Assembly: GCA_958295485.1 (NCBI GenBank) | Contig: OY282354.1 | Location: 124,001-188,000 of the forward strand | DNA: 64,000 nt | Source: an uncultured Gammaproteobacteria bacterium | GTDB lineage: Bacteria; Pseudomonadota; Gammaproteobacteria; Eutrophobiales; Eutrophobiaceae | Direction of reading: 5' to 3' | Shown: positions 16,954 to 27,206 of the stretch, piece after piece | How the letters are laid out: each line of letters begins with the position of its first letter | How positions within the stretch are numbered: the stretch's first letter is position 1 | Made by a program: the position numbers and the translations under genes | Notes under the pieces: generated by a model | What the model saw: only the letters and a program-made list of their open reading frames with translations | What the model was told of the DNA's origin: nothing | The model's database searches: none

Positions 16954-18666
16954 ATGCATAACCTGGAAAAAGCCGATAATAACGTGGCGGAGTTGCCGGT
17001 ATCAGCGAATGCCGTGCAGTTGGATTTTCAAACTGACCCGGATAACTACCGGCATTGGAAGCTGACTGCGTCCGGTTCAATTGCCCGGCTCGATATGGAT
17101 GTGGATGAAGACGGGGCCATGTTTCCCGGTTATGAATTGAAGCTGAATTCTTACGACATCGGCGTTGACATCGAACTCTACGATGCGATTCAGCGGCTGC
17201 GGTTTGAGCGCCCGGAAGTGAAAACCGTGGTTGTCAGCTCCAATAAGCCCACCATGTTTTGCGCCGGCGCCAATATCCGCATGTTAGCCGGCGCATCCCA
17301 TGGCCATAAAGTGAATTTCTGCAAATTTACCAACGAGACCCGGAACGCCATTGAAGACGCCGGCGAATTCTCCGGCCAGCGTTACCTGTGCGCATTGAAC
17401 GGGACAGCGGCCGGCGGCGGTTATGAACTGGCGCTGGCGGCCGATTACCTGATCCTGATAGACGACGGCAATGCCGCGGTGTCGCTGCCGGAAATTCCTT
17501 TGCTTGCCGTACTGCCCGGCACCGGTGGGCTGACCCGCCTGGTCGATAAAAGAAAAGTGCGCAGGGACTTGGCGGACGTGTTCTGTACCGTCGAGGAGGG
17601 CATCAAAGGTCAACGCGCCGTCGATTGGCGCCTGGTTGATGAGACCGTGCCCGGTTCCGGATTTGCCGCGCGGGTGAATGAACGCGCCGGGGAAATGGCG
17701 AAGACGTCCGACCGCCCCGACGACGCCAGGGGCGTTCAATTAACGCCGCTATCAAGAACGATCAAGGCAAACAGCATCGAATACACTTCCTTGTCCCTGA
17801 CTATCGACAGGGAAAACCGCAACGTCACCTTGCAGGTTAAAGGGCCGGGGACTGAAGCGCCCGACACTGTTTCGGATGCAGTCGACCGGGGCGCTCAATT
17901 CTGGCCCCTGGCCTTGGCCCGCGAGCTCGATGATGCCTTATTGCACCTGCGTTTCAACGAACCGACCATCGGCACGATAATTATCAAATGCGCCGGCGAT
18001 GCCAAGTCCGTGAAAGACTACGACGAATTCCTGAATGCCCACAAGGATGACTGGCTGATCCGGGAAATCATGCTTTATTGGAAACGCACGATGAAGCGCG
18101 TCGACGTGACTTCGCGCACCAGTCTTGCTTTCGTAGAGCCTGGCAGCTGTTTTGTCGGTCTCCTGGCCGAGTTTTTATTTGCCGTTGACCGCAGTTACAT
18201 GCTGGATGGGCGGTTCGAGGATGACGACACGCCGCCGGCCGTCATCAGCTTGACTGAAAGCAGCTTCGGCCCGTTGCCGATGGCAAACGGCCTGACCCGA
18301 CTGGAAACGCGCTTTTTGGGCGAACCGGAGAGCGTCGAAAAAGCAAAAGAATTTATCGGCAAGGAAATTGACGCCGGACGGGCATCGAGCCTGGGGCTGG
18401 TCACCTTCACGCCCGATGACATCGATTGGGAAGACGAGATCAGGATGTTATTGGAAGAACGGGCCAGTTTCTCTCCCGATGCATTGATTGGCATGGAAGC
18501 CAATTTGCGCTTTGCCGGGCCTGAAACGCTGGAGACTAAAATTTTCGGGCGGCTCACTGCCTGGCAAAACTGGATATTTCAGCGACCCAACGCGGTCAGT
18601 GACGCCGGGGCGCTACGCCGTTACGGAACCGGCCTTCGACCTGAATACGATAAAAAAAGAGTATAG
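16954..18666 (+). CDS. boxC: 2,3-epoxybenzoyl-CoA dihydrolase (benzoyl-CoA-dihydrodiol lyase)
   Basis: 570-residue double crotonase-fold protein, close to the usual about 555. BoxC opens the ring of 2,3-epoxybenzoyl-CoA hydrolytically, giving 3,4-dehydroadipyl-CoA semialdehyde and formate. Seen in the sequence are the oxyanion-hole crotonase segment CAGANIRMLAG (about 107-117), the second segment LNGTAAGGGYELALAADY and the later acidic domain. boxB follows 30 bases downstream, the usual cluster pairing. boxA, the reductase component, is not in the window. Confidence 0.9.
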   Translation: MHNLEKADNNVAELPVSANAVQLDFQTDPDNYRHWKLTASGSIARLDMDVDEDGAMFPGYELKLNSYDIGVDIELYDAIQRLRFERPEVKTVVVSSNKPTMFCAGANIRMLAGASHGHKVNFCKFTNETRNAIEDAGEFSGQRYLCALNGTAAGGGYELALAADYLILIDDGNAAVSLPEIPLLAVLPGTGGLTRLVDKRKVRRDLADVFCTVEEGIKGQRAVDWRLVDETVPGSGFAARVNERAGEMAKTSDRPDDARGVQLTPLSRTIKANSIEYTSLSLTIDRENRNVTLQVKGPGTEAPDTVSDAVDRGAQFWPLALARELDDALLHLRFNEPTIGTIIIKCAGDAKSVKDYDEFLNAHKDDWLIREIMLYWKRTMKRVDVTSRTSLAFVEPGSCFVGLLAEFLFAVDRSYMLDGRFEDDDTPPAVISLTESSFGPLPMANGLTRLETRFLGEPESVEKAKEFIGKEIDAGRASSLGLVTFTPDDIDWEDEIRMLLEERASFSPDALIGMEANLRFAGPETLETKIFGRLTAWQNWIFQRPNAVSDAGALRRYGTGLRPEYDKKRV

Positions 18667-18696
18667 TAGTAGTCCGTCAACGGAGGAGCAACGGCT

Positions 18697-20136
18697 GTGA
18701 GTAATGTAGATTATGACACCCTGATTCCCAACAACGTCGGGCTTGCCTCGGACCGGCGCTTGCAGCGGGCCTTGGAGAAGTGGCATCCGGGTTATATCGA
18801 CTGGTGGAAAGAGATGGGGCCGGCAGGTTTCCAGAACCTTGAAGTGTACCTGCGCACGGCGATTGGCGTTGACCCGGAGGGTTGGGCCAAGTTCGGTTAC
18901 GTGAAAATGCCGGAATACCGCTGGGGCATATTGCTCGCGCCCCGGGAAGAAGGCAGGAAGATCGCCTTTGGCCGGCATAAAGGCGAACCTGTCTGGCAGG
19001 AAGTGCCGGGGGAGTATCGCGCCATGCTGCGCCGCCTGGTGGTAATACAGGGGGATACGGAACCCGCTTCGGTGGAACAACAGCGTTACCTGGGACATAC
19101 AGCGCCCTCGCTGTATGACATGCGTAACGTCTTCCAGGTCAACGTGGAAGAAGGCCGCCACCTGTGGGCCATGGTTTACTTGCTGCATAAATACTTTGGC
19201 CGGGATGGTCGCGAAGAGGCTGGATATTTATTGATGCGTCGTTCCGGCGACCGGGACAAACCGCGTATATTAGGCGCGTTCAATGAAAAAACACCGGACT
19301 GGCTGTCCTTTTTCATGTTTACCACCTTTACCGATCGCGACGGCAAGATGCAACTGGAATCACTGGCGCAGTCGGGTTTCGACCCCCTCGCCCGCACCAC
19401 CCGTTTCATGCTCACCGAAGAAGGCCACCACATGTTTGTCGGTCGAACCGGCGTTGAGCGCGTCCTAAGACGGACTTGCGAGGTAATGAAGGAAAACAAT
19501 ATCACCGACCCGACGGATGCCGGGGCGGTCAGGAAGCTGGGCGTGATTGACCTGCCGATGATGCAGAAGAAAATAAACTTTCATTATTCAGTCACCCTGG
19601 ATTTATTCGGCGCGGAAATTTCCACCAACGCATCCAATGCTTTCAACGCCAGTCTTAAAGGTCGCTTCAGGGAAACCACCATTGATGATGATCATCAACT
19701 CCATGACAGCGTTTATCCGGTGTTGAAACACGTCGATGGGAAACTGGTCAGCGTGGATGAACCTGCCATCAATGCGGTGAACAGCCGCCTGTGTGACGAT
19801 TTTATCAATGATTGCGAACAAGTCCTGGCAACCTGGAACAAGGCCATTGCCGAGTATGGACATGAATACCGCTTGAGTCTGCCCAGTCGCGCTTTCCACA
19901 GGCTGGTTGGTGAGTTCAGCGACGTTTACGCAACGCCGGATGGCAATATAATCCAACAAACCGAATGGGAACAACGCCGGGAAGAATGGCTGCCAAACAA
20001 CGACGACCTGGAATTTTTGTTGTCACTCATGGAGCAGGTTATCGAGCCGGGAAAATTCGCCCATTGGATCGCGCCACCCAGGGCCGGCATCAACGGCAAA
20101 CCCGGTGATTTCGAATACGTCAAGATCGCCGCCTGA
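18697..20136 (+). CDS. boxB: Benzoyl-CoA 2,3-epoxidase oxygenase subunit
   Basis: 479-residue diiron protein that epoxidises benzoyl-CoA with O2 and electrons from BoxA. The carboxylate and histidine ligands known for BoxB appear at a constant offset: E122, E152 and H155 (EEGRH), D213, and E242 and H245 (TEEGHH). The GTG start at 18697 follows a clear GGAGGAG ribosome site. It is cotranscribed with boxC. Its presence shows that benzoyl-CoA is handled in the presence of oxygen, which bears on how the adjacent hydroxybenzoyl-CoA reductase is used. Confidence 0.94.
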   Translation: MSNVDYDTLIPNNVGLASDRRLQRALEKWHPGYIDWWKEMGPAGFQNLEVYLRTAIGVDPEGWAKFGYVKMPEYRWGILLAPREEGRKIAFGRHKGEPVWQEVPGEYRAMLRRLVVIQGDTEPASVEQQRYLGHTAPSLYDMRNVFQVNVEEGRHLWAMVYLLHKYFGRDGREEAGYLLMRRSGDRDKPRILGAFNEKTPDWLSFFMFTTFTDRDGKMQLESLAQSGFDPLARTTRFMLTEEGHHMFVGRTGVERVLRRTCEVMKENNITDPTDAGAVRKLGVIDLPMMQKKINFHYSVTLDLFGAEISTNASNAFNASLKGRFRETTIDDDHQLHDSVYPVLKHVDGKLVSVDEPAINAVNSRLCDDFINDCEQVLATWNKAIAEYGHEYRLSLPSRAFHRLVGEFSDVYATPDGNIIQQTEWEQRREEWLPNNDDLEFLLSLMEQVIEPGKFAHWIAPPRAGINGKPGDFEYVKIAA

Positions 20137-20223
20137 CAGCCCGCCCGCCAATTCTGCGCCGCCGCTCGCCTGGGCGGAGACTTACACCACGCTTGCCAAT
20201 GTTATGAAGGAAGCCGCATACGG

Positions 20224-20301
20224 TTAACCCGGGCGCAGCCTGCCTCGATATTCTTTCGGGGAAAGGCGGAAATAAAACTTGTCCGATACGGAAATCAACA
20301 T
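20224..20301 (-). pseudogene. AraC-family C-terminal remnant
   Basis: A 25-codon frame reads SDKFYFRLSPKEYRGRLRPG then stop. It resembles the end of AraC-type helix-turn-helix domains (SDxxYFSRxFRRxxGxSPxEYR) with an internal deletion. It overlaps the hutG stop and fills most of the gap after boxB. It is too short to act and is likely a relic of a lost regulator gene. Confidence 0.4.
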
Positions 20302-21089
20302 TGTAAATTTATAGCCAAATGAATCAATGCCTGTAACAGCCGGGATAATTGTCGAGCTTTTTCATGATCGATTTGCGGCTCTTCGGAATCTTCAAGGTAG
20401 GCGCTTTGATTGATTTCGAGTTGGATGGAATTGACGCGGTTTTCCGGGTCGCCGTAATGCCGCGTGATATATCCGCCCTTGAACCGCCCGTTCAATACCA
20501 CGCTGTAACTTGAAGCATCGTTGGCATGTTGCACGAGTTGATCGATTAATTCTCTTCCGCACGAACGACCGCCGGCAGTGCCGAAATTCAAATCCGGCAA
20601 CACGCCGTCAAATAGTTGTGGAACTTCCCCGCGAATAGAGTGCGCATCCCAAAGAATGGCAAATCCATGCCGGTCCTTGATTCGTTTCAATTCCGAATGA
20701 ATATGATGATGACAGGGTTGCCAGTAAGTCTCGATACGGGTTCGTATTTCATTATCATCCGGTTGGTTCCCGGGCAAATATATTGGAGCGCCATCAAAGG
20801 TAGTCACCGGGCAGATGCCTGTTTCCATTTTGCCCGGGTAAAGCAGCTCACCATCAGGCGCGCGATTTAAATCGATAACGTAGCGGGAAAATCTCGGTTT
20901 AATGAAACTTGAATCCGCCCGGTCCAAAATACACTGATACAGGTCGCTGATAAACCAGTCACAATCCGTGTTTTTTATACCATGCTCATTAAAGAGGGGT
21001 TCGAGACGGGGGGGAAAGTCTGTTCCGTCGTGTGGAAAACTGATGAGTACGGGGCCGTCGCCCTGGTGATAATCAAATACATCAGGCAT
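20295..21089 (-). CDS. hutG: N-formylglutamate deformylase
   Basis: Last enzyme of the formate-producing histidine route, N-formylglutamate to glutamate and formate. FPHDGTDFPPRLEP near the N-terminus and WDAHSIRGEVPQLFDG in the middle are N-formylglutamate amidohydrolase signatures with metal-binding histidines. The ATG at 21089 is chosen because it overlaps the hutH stop by 8 bases with GAGG upstream; a TTG at 21107 is possible. It is the last gene of the minus-strand hutU-hutH-hutG operon and works with the HutF deiminase encoded at 25815. Confidence 0.9.
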   Translation of the reverse strand: MPDVFDYHQGDGPVLISFPHDGTDFPPRLEPLFNEHGIKNTDCDWFISDLYQCILDRADSSFIKPRFSRYVIDLNRAPDGELLYPGKMETGICPVTTFDGAPIYLPGNQPDDNEIRTRIETYWQPCHHHIHSELKRIKDRHGFAILWDAHSIRGEVPQLFDGVLPDLNFGTAGGRSCGRELIDQLVQHANDASSYSVVLNGRFKGGYITRHYGDPENRVNSIQLEINQSAYLEDSEEPQIDHEKARQLSRLLQALIHLAINLQC

Positions 21090-22611
21090 GGCTCGGCAAG
21101 ACCTCAATGATATTTTCAGAGAAATCCCGGGCGCTGATCATTTTTTTAGCCGCTTCTATATCCGGCGAAAAATAGCGGTCTTTCGCATAATTCGGCACAG
21201 ACTGCCTGAGTTTTTCCACCACGAGTTGAAGCGCTTTTGACGTTTTCGCCGGCTTGTGAAATTCGATTGCCTGGGCGCCGGCCAAAAACTCGATGGCGAC
21301 GATGCCGGCGATGTTATCAACAATGTCCCCCAGTTTTCTGGCCGCGAATGTTGCCATTGACACATGATCCTCCTGGTTGGCGGACGTGGGCAGACTGTCA
21401 ACGCTGGCCGGATGGGCCAGTGTTTTGTTTTCTGACGCCAGCGCCGCCGCGGTAACGTGGGCGATCATGAACCCGGAGTTCAAACCCGCGTCTTCGACCA
21501 GAAACGCGGGCAACAGACTCACTGCCGGGTCCACCAGGTTGGCAATTCGTCGTTCGGTAATCGCGCCGATTTCCGCCGCGGCAATGGCTAACAGATCTGC
21601 GGCGATCGCGACCGGCTCAGCATGAAAATTTCCCCCGGAAACGGCTTCATTCGCATCATCAAAAATCAAGGGATTATCGGTGACGGCGTTTGCCTCTATA
21701 GTCAGTAAATTGGCGACAAACCTCAGGGTGTCCAGGATAGCGCCCATTACCTGGGGCTGGCAGCGCAGCGAATAGGGGTCTTGCACTTTTTCACAATTAA
21801 TATGTGATGCGCGAATTTCACTGCCGGAGAGAAGCATCCGGTAAATGTTCGCCATGTCAATTTGACCCTGGTGACCGCGTAGTTGATGTATCCGGGGATC
21901 AAAGGGGGCGTCACTTCCCTTCATTGCATCGACCGTCAGGGCGCCGGTTATGGTTGCGGAGGCAAATATGTTTTCAATTTCAAAGAAGTGATAAAGCGCA
22001 ATAGCAGTCGATGCTTGCGTCCCGTTAACCAAAGCCAACCCTTCTTTAGGGCCCAATGTCAATGGAGATAAGCCGGCGAGACCGAGACCCTCCGTGGCGC
22101 TGATGGTCATATCCTTGTATTGCATTTCGCCGACACCGGTTAACGTTGCGCCTAAATGAGCCAGTGGCGCCAAATCGCCGGATGCGCCGACTGAGCCTTT
22201 TGCCGGAATACACGGGTACACTTCATGGTTGAGCAATGCGAGCAGGGCGTCAATGACTTCCGGGCGGACACCGGAGTAACCCCGGGCAAGCCCCAGGATT
22301 TTCAAAACAAGCAATAAACGAACAATATTGTTGTTTAATCCCGGACCGATACCACAGCTATGGGATAACAGCAGGTTATGTTGGAGTTCGGCAAGTTTGT
22401 CGCCGGCTATGCGCGTCCGGGCCATTTTACCAAAGCCCGTGTTAATGCCGTAAGTTGCCTTATCCGCCGCGCATAATTTTGCGACTGTCTCGCTCGATCT
22501 TTTTACGGCTTCATAGTCTGATTGGCGCAGTTCGACTTTAACAGGCTCGAAGGCGATCTTGCGTAATAGTGATAACGGGGCCTCACCCGCTTCGAGTTTA
22601 CTTTTATTCAC
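21082..22611 (-). CDS. hutH: Histidine ammonia-lyase
   Basis: 509 residues, the normal size, converting L-histidine to urocanate and ammonia. The MIO cofactor precursor Ala-Ser-Gly is at 143-145 in GSVGASGDLAPLAH, and the tyrosine-containing YGINTGFG (54-61) and TSANQEDHVSM motifs are intact. It lies 9 bases after hutU and overlaps hutG. Urocanate produced here is also the usual inducer that releases HutC. Confidence 0.96.
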   Translation of the reverse strand: MNKSKLEAGEAPLSLLRKIAFEPVKVELRQSDYEAVKRSSETVAKLCAADKATYGINTGFGKMARTRIAGDKLAELQHNLLLSHSCGIGPGLNNNIVRLLLVLKILGLARGYSGVRPEVIDALLALLNHEVYPCIPAKGSVGASGDLAPLAHLGATLTGVGEMQYKDMTISATEGLGLAGLSPLTLGPKEGLALVNGTQASTAIALYHFFEIENIFASATITGALTVDAMKGSDAPFDPRIHQLRGHQGQIDMANIYRMLLSGSEIRASHINCEKVQDPYSLRCQPQVMGAILDTLRFVANLLTIEANAVTDNPLIFDDANEAVSGGNFHAEPVAIAADLLAIAAAEIGAITERRIANLVDPAVSLLPAFLVEDAGLNSGFMIAHVTAAALASENKTLAHPASVDSLPTSANQEDHVSMATFAARKLGDIVDNIAGIVAIEFLAGAQAIEFHKPAKTSKALQLVVEKLRQSVPNYAKDRYFSPDIEAAKKMISARDFSENIIEVLPSHA

Positions 22612-22620
22612 GCGCGGCGC

Positions 22621-24312
22621 CTACCTGAGCATTGGCAATGACAATCCTTCTTTGTATTCCCTGGCGCAATCAATCGCAACGTCGTAACCGGCGTCAGCGT
22701 GGCGAATTACACCGGTTGCCGGATCATTCCATAATACCCGCTGAATGCGCCTTGCCGCGTCGTCGGAACCGTCACAGACTATTACCAACCCGGCGTGGAT
22801 CGAATACCCCATGCCAACGCCGCCGCCATGGTGAATTGATACCCAAGTGGCGCCGCTGGCCGTATTCAGCATTGCATTCAATAATGGCCAATCGGCCACT
22901 GCGTCTGAGCCGTCGCGCATGGATTCGGTTTCCCGGTTCGGGCTGGCGACGGAGCCTCCATCCAGGTGGTCGCGCCCAATTACAATCGGCGCGGCCAGTT
23001 CCCCGCTTTTTACCATCTCATTAAATGCAAGACCAAGCCGGTGACGCTGGCCGAGACCAACCCAGCATATTCGCGCGGGCAATCCCTGGAACCGGATCCG
23101 TTCTTTTGCCATGTCGAGCCAGTTATGCAGGTGGGGATCATCCGGGATGAGTTCCTTGACCTTTTGATCTGTCTTATAGATGTCATCCGGGTCACCGGAC
23201 AGGGCCACCCAACGGAAAGGCCCGATGCCCCGACAGAATAAAGGCCGGATATAGGCCGGCACGAAGCCCGGAAAATCAAAAGCATTATCAACGCCTTCAT
23301 CTTTTGCTACTTGACGGATGTTATTGCCGTAATCAAATGTGGGAATGCCGGATTTTTGAAAATCCAGCATGGCCTTGACATGGACCACCATGGCTTGTTT
23401 TGCTTCGGCGGCAACCTTTCCCGGATTGCTCCGCCGTTGCGCTTGCCAATCATCAACCGACCAGCCTATCGGCAAATAACCATTTATCGGATCATGCGCG
23501 GACGTTTGATCGGTAACGGCATCAGGACGGATACCCTGTTCAACCATTTCAGGAAGCAGCTCCGCCGCATTGCCCAACAAACCAATGGAAACGGCTTCGG
23601 CTTTGCCAATAGCTTCTTCCAATATGGCTATTGCCTCATTCAAGGTAGTCGCTTTTTTGTCGAGGTAACCCGTGCGCAGCCTGAAGTCGATCCGGCTTTC
23701 CTGGCATTCGATGGCAATCATCGAAGCGCCGGCCATGGTTGCCGCGAGTGGTTGGGCGCCGCCCATGCCCCCCAGCCCGGCGGTTAATATCCATCTTCCT
23801 CTCAAGTCACTATTATAATGTTGCCGGCCCATTTCCACGAAGGTTTCATAAGTGCCCTGGACAATTCCCTGGCTTGCGATGTATATCCAGGAACCGGCAG
23901 TCATCTGTCCGTACATCATAAGACCTTTGCGGTCGAGTTCATTGAAATGTTCCCAGGTGGCCCAGGCCGGGACCAGGTTGGAATTCGCGATCAAGACTCG
24001 CGGGGCGTCACTGTGTGTCTTGACTACGCCGACCGGTTTCCCTGACTGAATTAACAAGGTTTCATCTTCGTTCAACCCTCTTAATGTTTCGACGATGCTG
24101 TCAAAACATTCCCAATTACGCGCGGCCTTGCCAATTCCACCATAAACAACCAGGTCATCCGGGCATTCCGCCACGTCCGGGTCCAGGTTGTTCATGATCA
24201 TTCTTAACGGCGCCTCAGTTTGCCAGCACTTTGCTGAAAGTTCCGCGCCGCGAGGCGCCCTGATAACGCGTCGATCATTATCCGACTGCCGGGCCTGGGA
24301 TGTAATGCTCAT
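22621..24312 (-). CDS. hutU: Urocanate hydratase
   Basis: 563-residue NAD-containing urocanase forming 4-imidazolone-5-propanoate. Family signatures include [32 protein letters not shown] and the cysteine-containing [18 protein letters not shown]. It is the first gene of the minus-strand hut operon, divergent from hutI across a promoter region with a HutC-type site. Length and motifs are normal. Confidence 0.96.
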   Translation of the reverse strand: MSITSQARQSDNDRRVIRAPRGAELSAKCWQTEAPLRMIMNNLDPDVAECPDDLVVYGGIGKAARNWECFDSIVETLRGLNEDETLLIQSGKPVGVVKTHSDAPRVLIANSNLVPAWATWEHFNELDRKGLMMYGQMTAGSWIYIASQGIVQGTYETFVEMGRQHYNSDLRGRWILTAGLGGMGGAQPLAATMAGASMIAIECQESRIDFRLRTGYLDKKATTLNEAIAILEEAIGKAEAVSIGLLGNAAELLPEMVEQGIRPDAVTDQTSAHDPINGYLPIGWSVDDWQAQRRSNPGKVAAEAKQAMVVHVKAMLDFQKSGIPTFDYGNNIRQVAKDEGVDNAFDFPGFVPAYIRPLFCRGIGPFRWVALSGDPDDIYKTDQKVKELIPDDPHLHNWLDMAKERIRFQGLPARICWVGLGQRHRLGLAFNEMVKSGELAAPIVIGRDHLDGGSVASPNRETESMRDGSDAVADWPLLNAMLNTASGATWVSIHHGGGVGMGYSIHAGLVIVCDGSDDAARRIQRVLWNDPATGVIRHADAGYDVAIDCAREYKEGLSLPMLR

Positions 24313-24467
24313 GTGTTCCTCCGGGGAGTAAAGTCAATATTGCCTGCCTGAATATGTCAGACTCTATCTTCTATATAATTAAATGTCTATACAAGTAATG
24401 ACATTTAGATTAAAATGATCAGGTCTTAGGTGACTTTCGCAATAAATTGAAACCGGACGAATTAATC
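24313..24467. promoter_or_regulatory. hutU / hutI divergent promoter with HutC-type operator
   Basis: TGTCTATACAA at 24384-24394 (reverse complement TTGTATAGACA) is one base from the TGTA-N2-TACA pattern described for HutC sites in Pseudomonas. It lies in an AT-rich stretch between the divergent starts. The same 11-mer occurs at 30375-30385. HutC is encoded in the window at 27207-27929. Binding is inferred from family knowledge and placement. Confidence 0.65.
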
Positions 24468-25694
24468 ATGAGTGATTGGGATTATTTATGGGTCAATGCC
24501 CAGCTTGTTACCATGACAACGGGAGGGGGCGAATACGGACTGATTGAAAACGGGGCCATCGGGGTAACGGCGGACCGGATAAGCTGGCTGGGGGCCATGA
24601 ACGAGTTGCCCGTACGCGCTCAACTTGACTCCCCTCGCGTAGTCGATGTGAAAGGCCGTTGCATCACGCCCGGTTTGATCGATTGTCATACCCATCTCGT
24701 GTTCGGAGGCAACCGGGCCAGGGAATTCGAAATGCGCCTGAAAGGCGCAAGCTATGAAGAATTACAACGTGCGGGTGGCGGCATATTGTCCACGGTGGCA
24801 GCGACGCGCGCTGCATCGGAAGAAGAATTATTCACCGCGGCGAAAAAGCGAGCCGCCGCGCTTAAACGTGAAGGGGTCACAACAATCGAAGTCAAATCGG
24901 GTTATGGACTCGACGTCGAATCAGAATTGAAGATGTTGCGGGTTGCCAAATCGCTCGGGGATAATGATCCGCAGCTGGACGTAACAACGACATTTCTTGG
25001 GGCGCATGCCCTGCCACCCGAATATGCCTCAGACCGGGCTGCCTATATCAACCTTGTCGTTGAAACAATGCTGCCGCGGGTATGCGGGGAAAACCTGGCT
25101 GATGCAGTTGACGGTTTTTGTGAATCCATCGCTTTCAGCCCCGAAGAAATAGAGCGGGTTTTTACCAGGGCACGTGAGCTGGGCCTGGCGGTAAAATTAC
25201 ATGCTGATCAACTATCTGATCTAAACGGCGCGGCATTGGCGGCGCGTTATGACGCCTTGTCTGCCGATCATCTCGAATATACCTCTGAGGCCGGTGTCAG
25301 CGCGCTTGCCAAATCCGGCAGCGTTGCCGTCTTGCTCCCCGGCGCATTTTACATATTGAAGGAGACTCGATTGCCCCCGGTCAGCTTGTTGCGCCGGCAG
25401 CAAGTGCCGATTGCCGTTGCAACTGACGCCAATCCGGGCTCGTCGCCGGTTTTATCTTTATTGCTTATGCTCAATATGGCCTGCACGTTATTTTCTCTTA
25501 CCACGGAGGAGGCCTTGGCGGGGGTAACGCGTAACGCCGCGCAAGCTTTGGGATTGCTTGATGACAGGGGCACCCTGGAAACAGGCAAAAGGGCTGATTT
25601 CGTGATTTGGGATATTGCGCATCCTTCGGAATTGGCGTACATGATAGGCGGCAATCCTTGCGTCGATATTATCAAGGATGGCAAAACAGTCTGA
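24468..25694 (+). CDS. hutI: Imidazolonepropionase
   Basis: Amidohydrolase converting 4-imidazolone-5-propanoate to N-formimidoyl-L-glutamate. The metal motif DCHTHLVFGGNR, the EVKSGYGLD segment, LHADQLSD and the late VATDANPGSSP are all present. The ATG at 24468 is preferred to an in-frame TTG at 24447 because the protein then begins MSDWDYLWVNAQLV like its family. It is transcribed opposite to hutU from the shared operator region and converges on hutF. Confidence 0.94.
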   Translation: MSDWDYLWVNAQLVTMTTGGGEYGLIENGAIGVTADRISWLGAMNELPVRAQLDSPRVVDVKGRCITPGLIDCHTHLVFGGNRAREFEMRLKGASYEELQRAGGGILSTVAATRAASEEELFTAAKKRAAALKREGVTTIEVKSGYGLDVESELKMLRVAKSLGDNDPQLDVTTTFLGAHALPPEYASDRAAYINLVVETMLPRVCGENLADAVDGFCESIAFSPEEIERVFTRARELGLAVKLHADQLSDLNGAALAARYDALSADHLEYTSEAGVSALAKSGSVAVLLPGAFYILKETRLPPVSLLRRQQVPIAVATDANPGSSPVLSLLLMLNMACTLFSLTTEEALAGVTRNAAQALGLLDDRGTLETGKRADFVIWDIAHPSELAYMIGGNPCVDIIKDGKTV

Positions 25695-25732
25695 TGCATG
25701 AATGTCAATCCAACCGGAGGTTACCGGTATCT

Positions 25733-25759
25733 GCGCCTGAACTCCCTGTTATCAGGCGC
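25733..25759. terminator. hairpin between convergent hutI and hutF
   Basis: Perfect 8-base stem GCGCCTGA / TCAGGCGC with an 11-base loop, located between two converging genes. No clear U tract on either side, so it may act in both directions only weakly. Confidence 0.4.
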
Positions 25760-25761
25760 GC

Positions 25762-25793
25762 CCGCTGTTCGTCGAAAATGAGTTTGGGGGCTG
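25762..25793. repeat. small dispersed repeat, copy 2
   Basis: CCGCTGTTCGTCGAAA followed by GTTTGGGGGCTG. The same two blocks occur at 11241-11269 with one of them inverted relative to the other. The purine-rich block recurs at 60904-60916. Confidence 0.4.
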
Positions 25794-25814
25794 TTGGCGG
25801 GAACTGCTGCCCCG

Positions 25815-27179
25815 CTATTGATTCAGTTCCCTGATAGTCTTTTTAAAGCGCGCCAGGATTTCTTCTTCATGGATATGAGCGCCATCCTTAATCACCCATT
25901 TACCACCGACCATGACATGCTTGACTAAATTATCATTGCCACTGAATATGAATGAATTGAGCATATCGGGCGCCTGCTTGTCATAAAGCAACGGATGGTC
26001 TCCGTCCAGCGCCAGGAGATCAGCCCGATTGCCCGGCTTGAGACCATCGATATTCCGGCCAAGCGCCTGGGCGCCGCCACTGACCGCATTATCCCAGAGA
26101 AAACTGCCGACGCGCCGTTCACCGGCAGTCGCGCTGATATTTCTCCTGTTGCTTATGAGGCGTTGCCCGTATTCCAGCCACCTGAGTTCCTCAACGGGAT
26201 TAACGGATATATGACTGTCGGAACCAATGCCGAATTTACCGTTTGCATTGATATATTCTTCAAACCTGAAAATACCGTCTCCCAGGTTGGCTTCAGTGGT
26301 GGGACAAAGACCCGCGACACAGTCGCTTTTTGCTAATTTTTCAACCTCCCAATCAGTTAAATGCGTTGCGTGGACAAGACACCATCGATGGTCAATATCG
26401 ATATTTTCAAATAACCATTTTACCGGGCTGAGGCGCTTCAGTCTGGTACAGGTCTCCACTTCTTTGAGCGTCTCTGCAATATGAATGTGAATGGGACAGT
26501 CGATACGTTCATCCGCAAGTATCTTCAACGTTTCACGCAAGCGCCGGGCGGGAACGGCGCGCAGGCTGTGGAAGGCTATTCCTGTTTTTATATTATCGTT
26601 TTCCCTATTCCTCAAGCGTTCAAACAGTGAAAAAAAGCTTTCCATGTCATTTATGAATCGACCCTGCCGGGGCGCCGGCTCCGGTTTATCAAAATCAGCT
26701 GTCATATACAGCGCCGGCAATAAAGTCAAACCGATACCGGTTTCTTCCGCTGCCGCAATGATGGCATCCGCCGTTTCCGTCGATGGCAAGCCCGGCCGTC
26801 GGCGTCCCGCATGGTGCAGATAGTGAAATTCAGCGACCGATGTATAGCCGCTTTTCAGCATTTCCATATATAACTGGGCGGCAATCGCCTGCAATTGCTC
26901 AGGCGTCACCCGATTTGCATAGTCGTACATTATTTCCCGCCACGACCAGAAGTCATCCTTGTTTTTCATTGCCGATTCAGCCTGGCCCGCCATCACCCGT
27001 TGAAAAGCATGGCTATGCAGGTTGGGCATGCCGGGCAACGCGTAATCCTCGATGAGCGTCCCTTCCGCCGGACTTTCCCTGTCATCAAGCGCTTCAATCT
27101 CGCCACTTGGGGATATGGTAAGTTGCACGTTTTCAGAATTTCTCCCGGGTAACCGACAGGTATCAAGTAAAACTTTCAC
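25815..27179 (-). CDS. hutF: Formimidoylglutamate deiminase
   Basis: 454-residue amidohydrolase that deiminates N-formimidoylglutamate to N-formylglutamate, the step before HutG. LPGMPNLHSHAFQRVMAG holds the first metal histidines, HIHIAETLKEVE and LVHATHL the later ones, and GIGSDSHISVNPVEELRWLE the aspartate. The presence of HutF and HutG, without a formimidoylglutamase, shows that the five-step formate-releasing pathway is used. It lies 27 bases after hutC on the minus strand. Confidence 0.93.
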   Translation of the reverse strand: MKVLLDTCRLPGRNSENVQLTISPSGEIEALDDRESPAEGTLIEDYALPGMPNLHSHAFQRVMAGQAESAMKNKDDFWSWREIMYDYANRVTPEQLQAIAAQLYMEMLKSGYTSVAEFHYLHHAGRRRPGLPSTETADAIIAAAEETGIGLTLLPALYMTADFDKPEPAPRQGRFINDMESFFSLFERLRNRENDNIKTGIAFHSLRAVPARRLRETLKILADERIDCPIHIHIAETLKEVETCTRLKRLSPVKWLFENIDIDHRWCLVHATHLTDWEVEKLAKSDCVAGLCPTTEANLGDGIFRFEEYINANGKFGIGSDSHISVNPVEELRWLEYGQRLISNRRNISATAGERRVGSFLWDNAVSGGAQALGRNIDGLKPGNRADLLALDGDHPLLYDKQAPDMLNSFIFSGNDNLVKHVMVGGKWVIKDGAHIHEEEILARFKKTIRELNQ

Positions 27180-27206
27180 TTTGAAAGGAGGGCGTTGCCG
27201 GCAATC

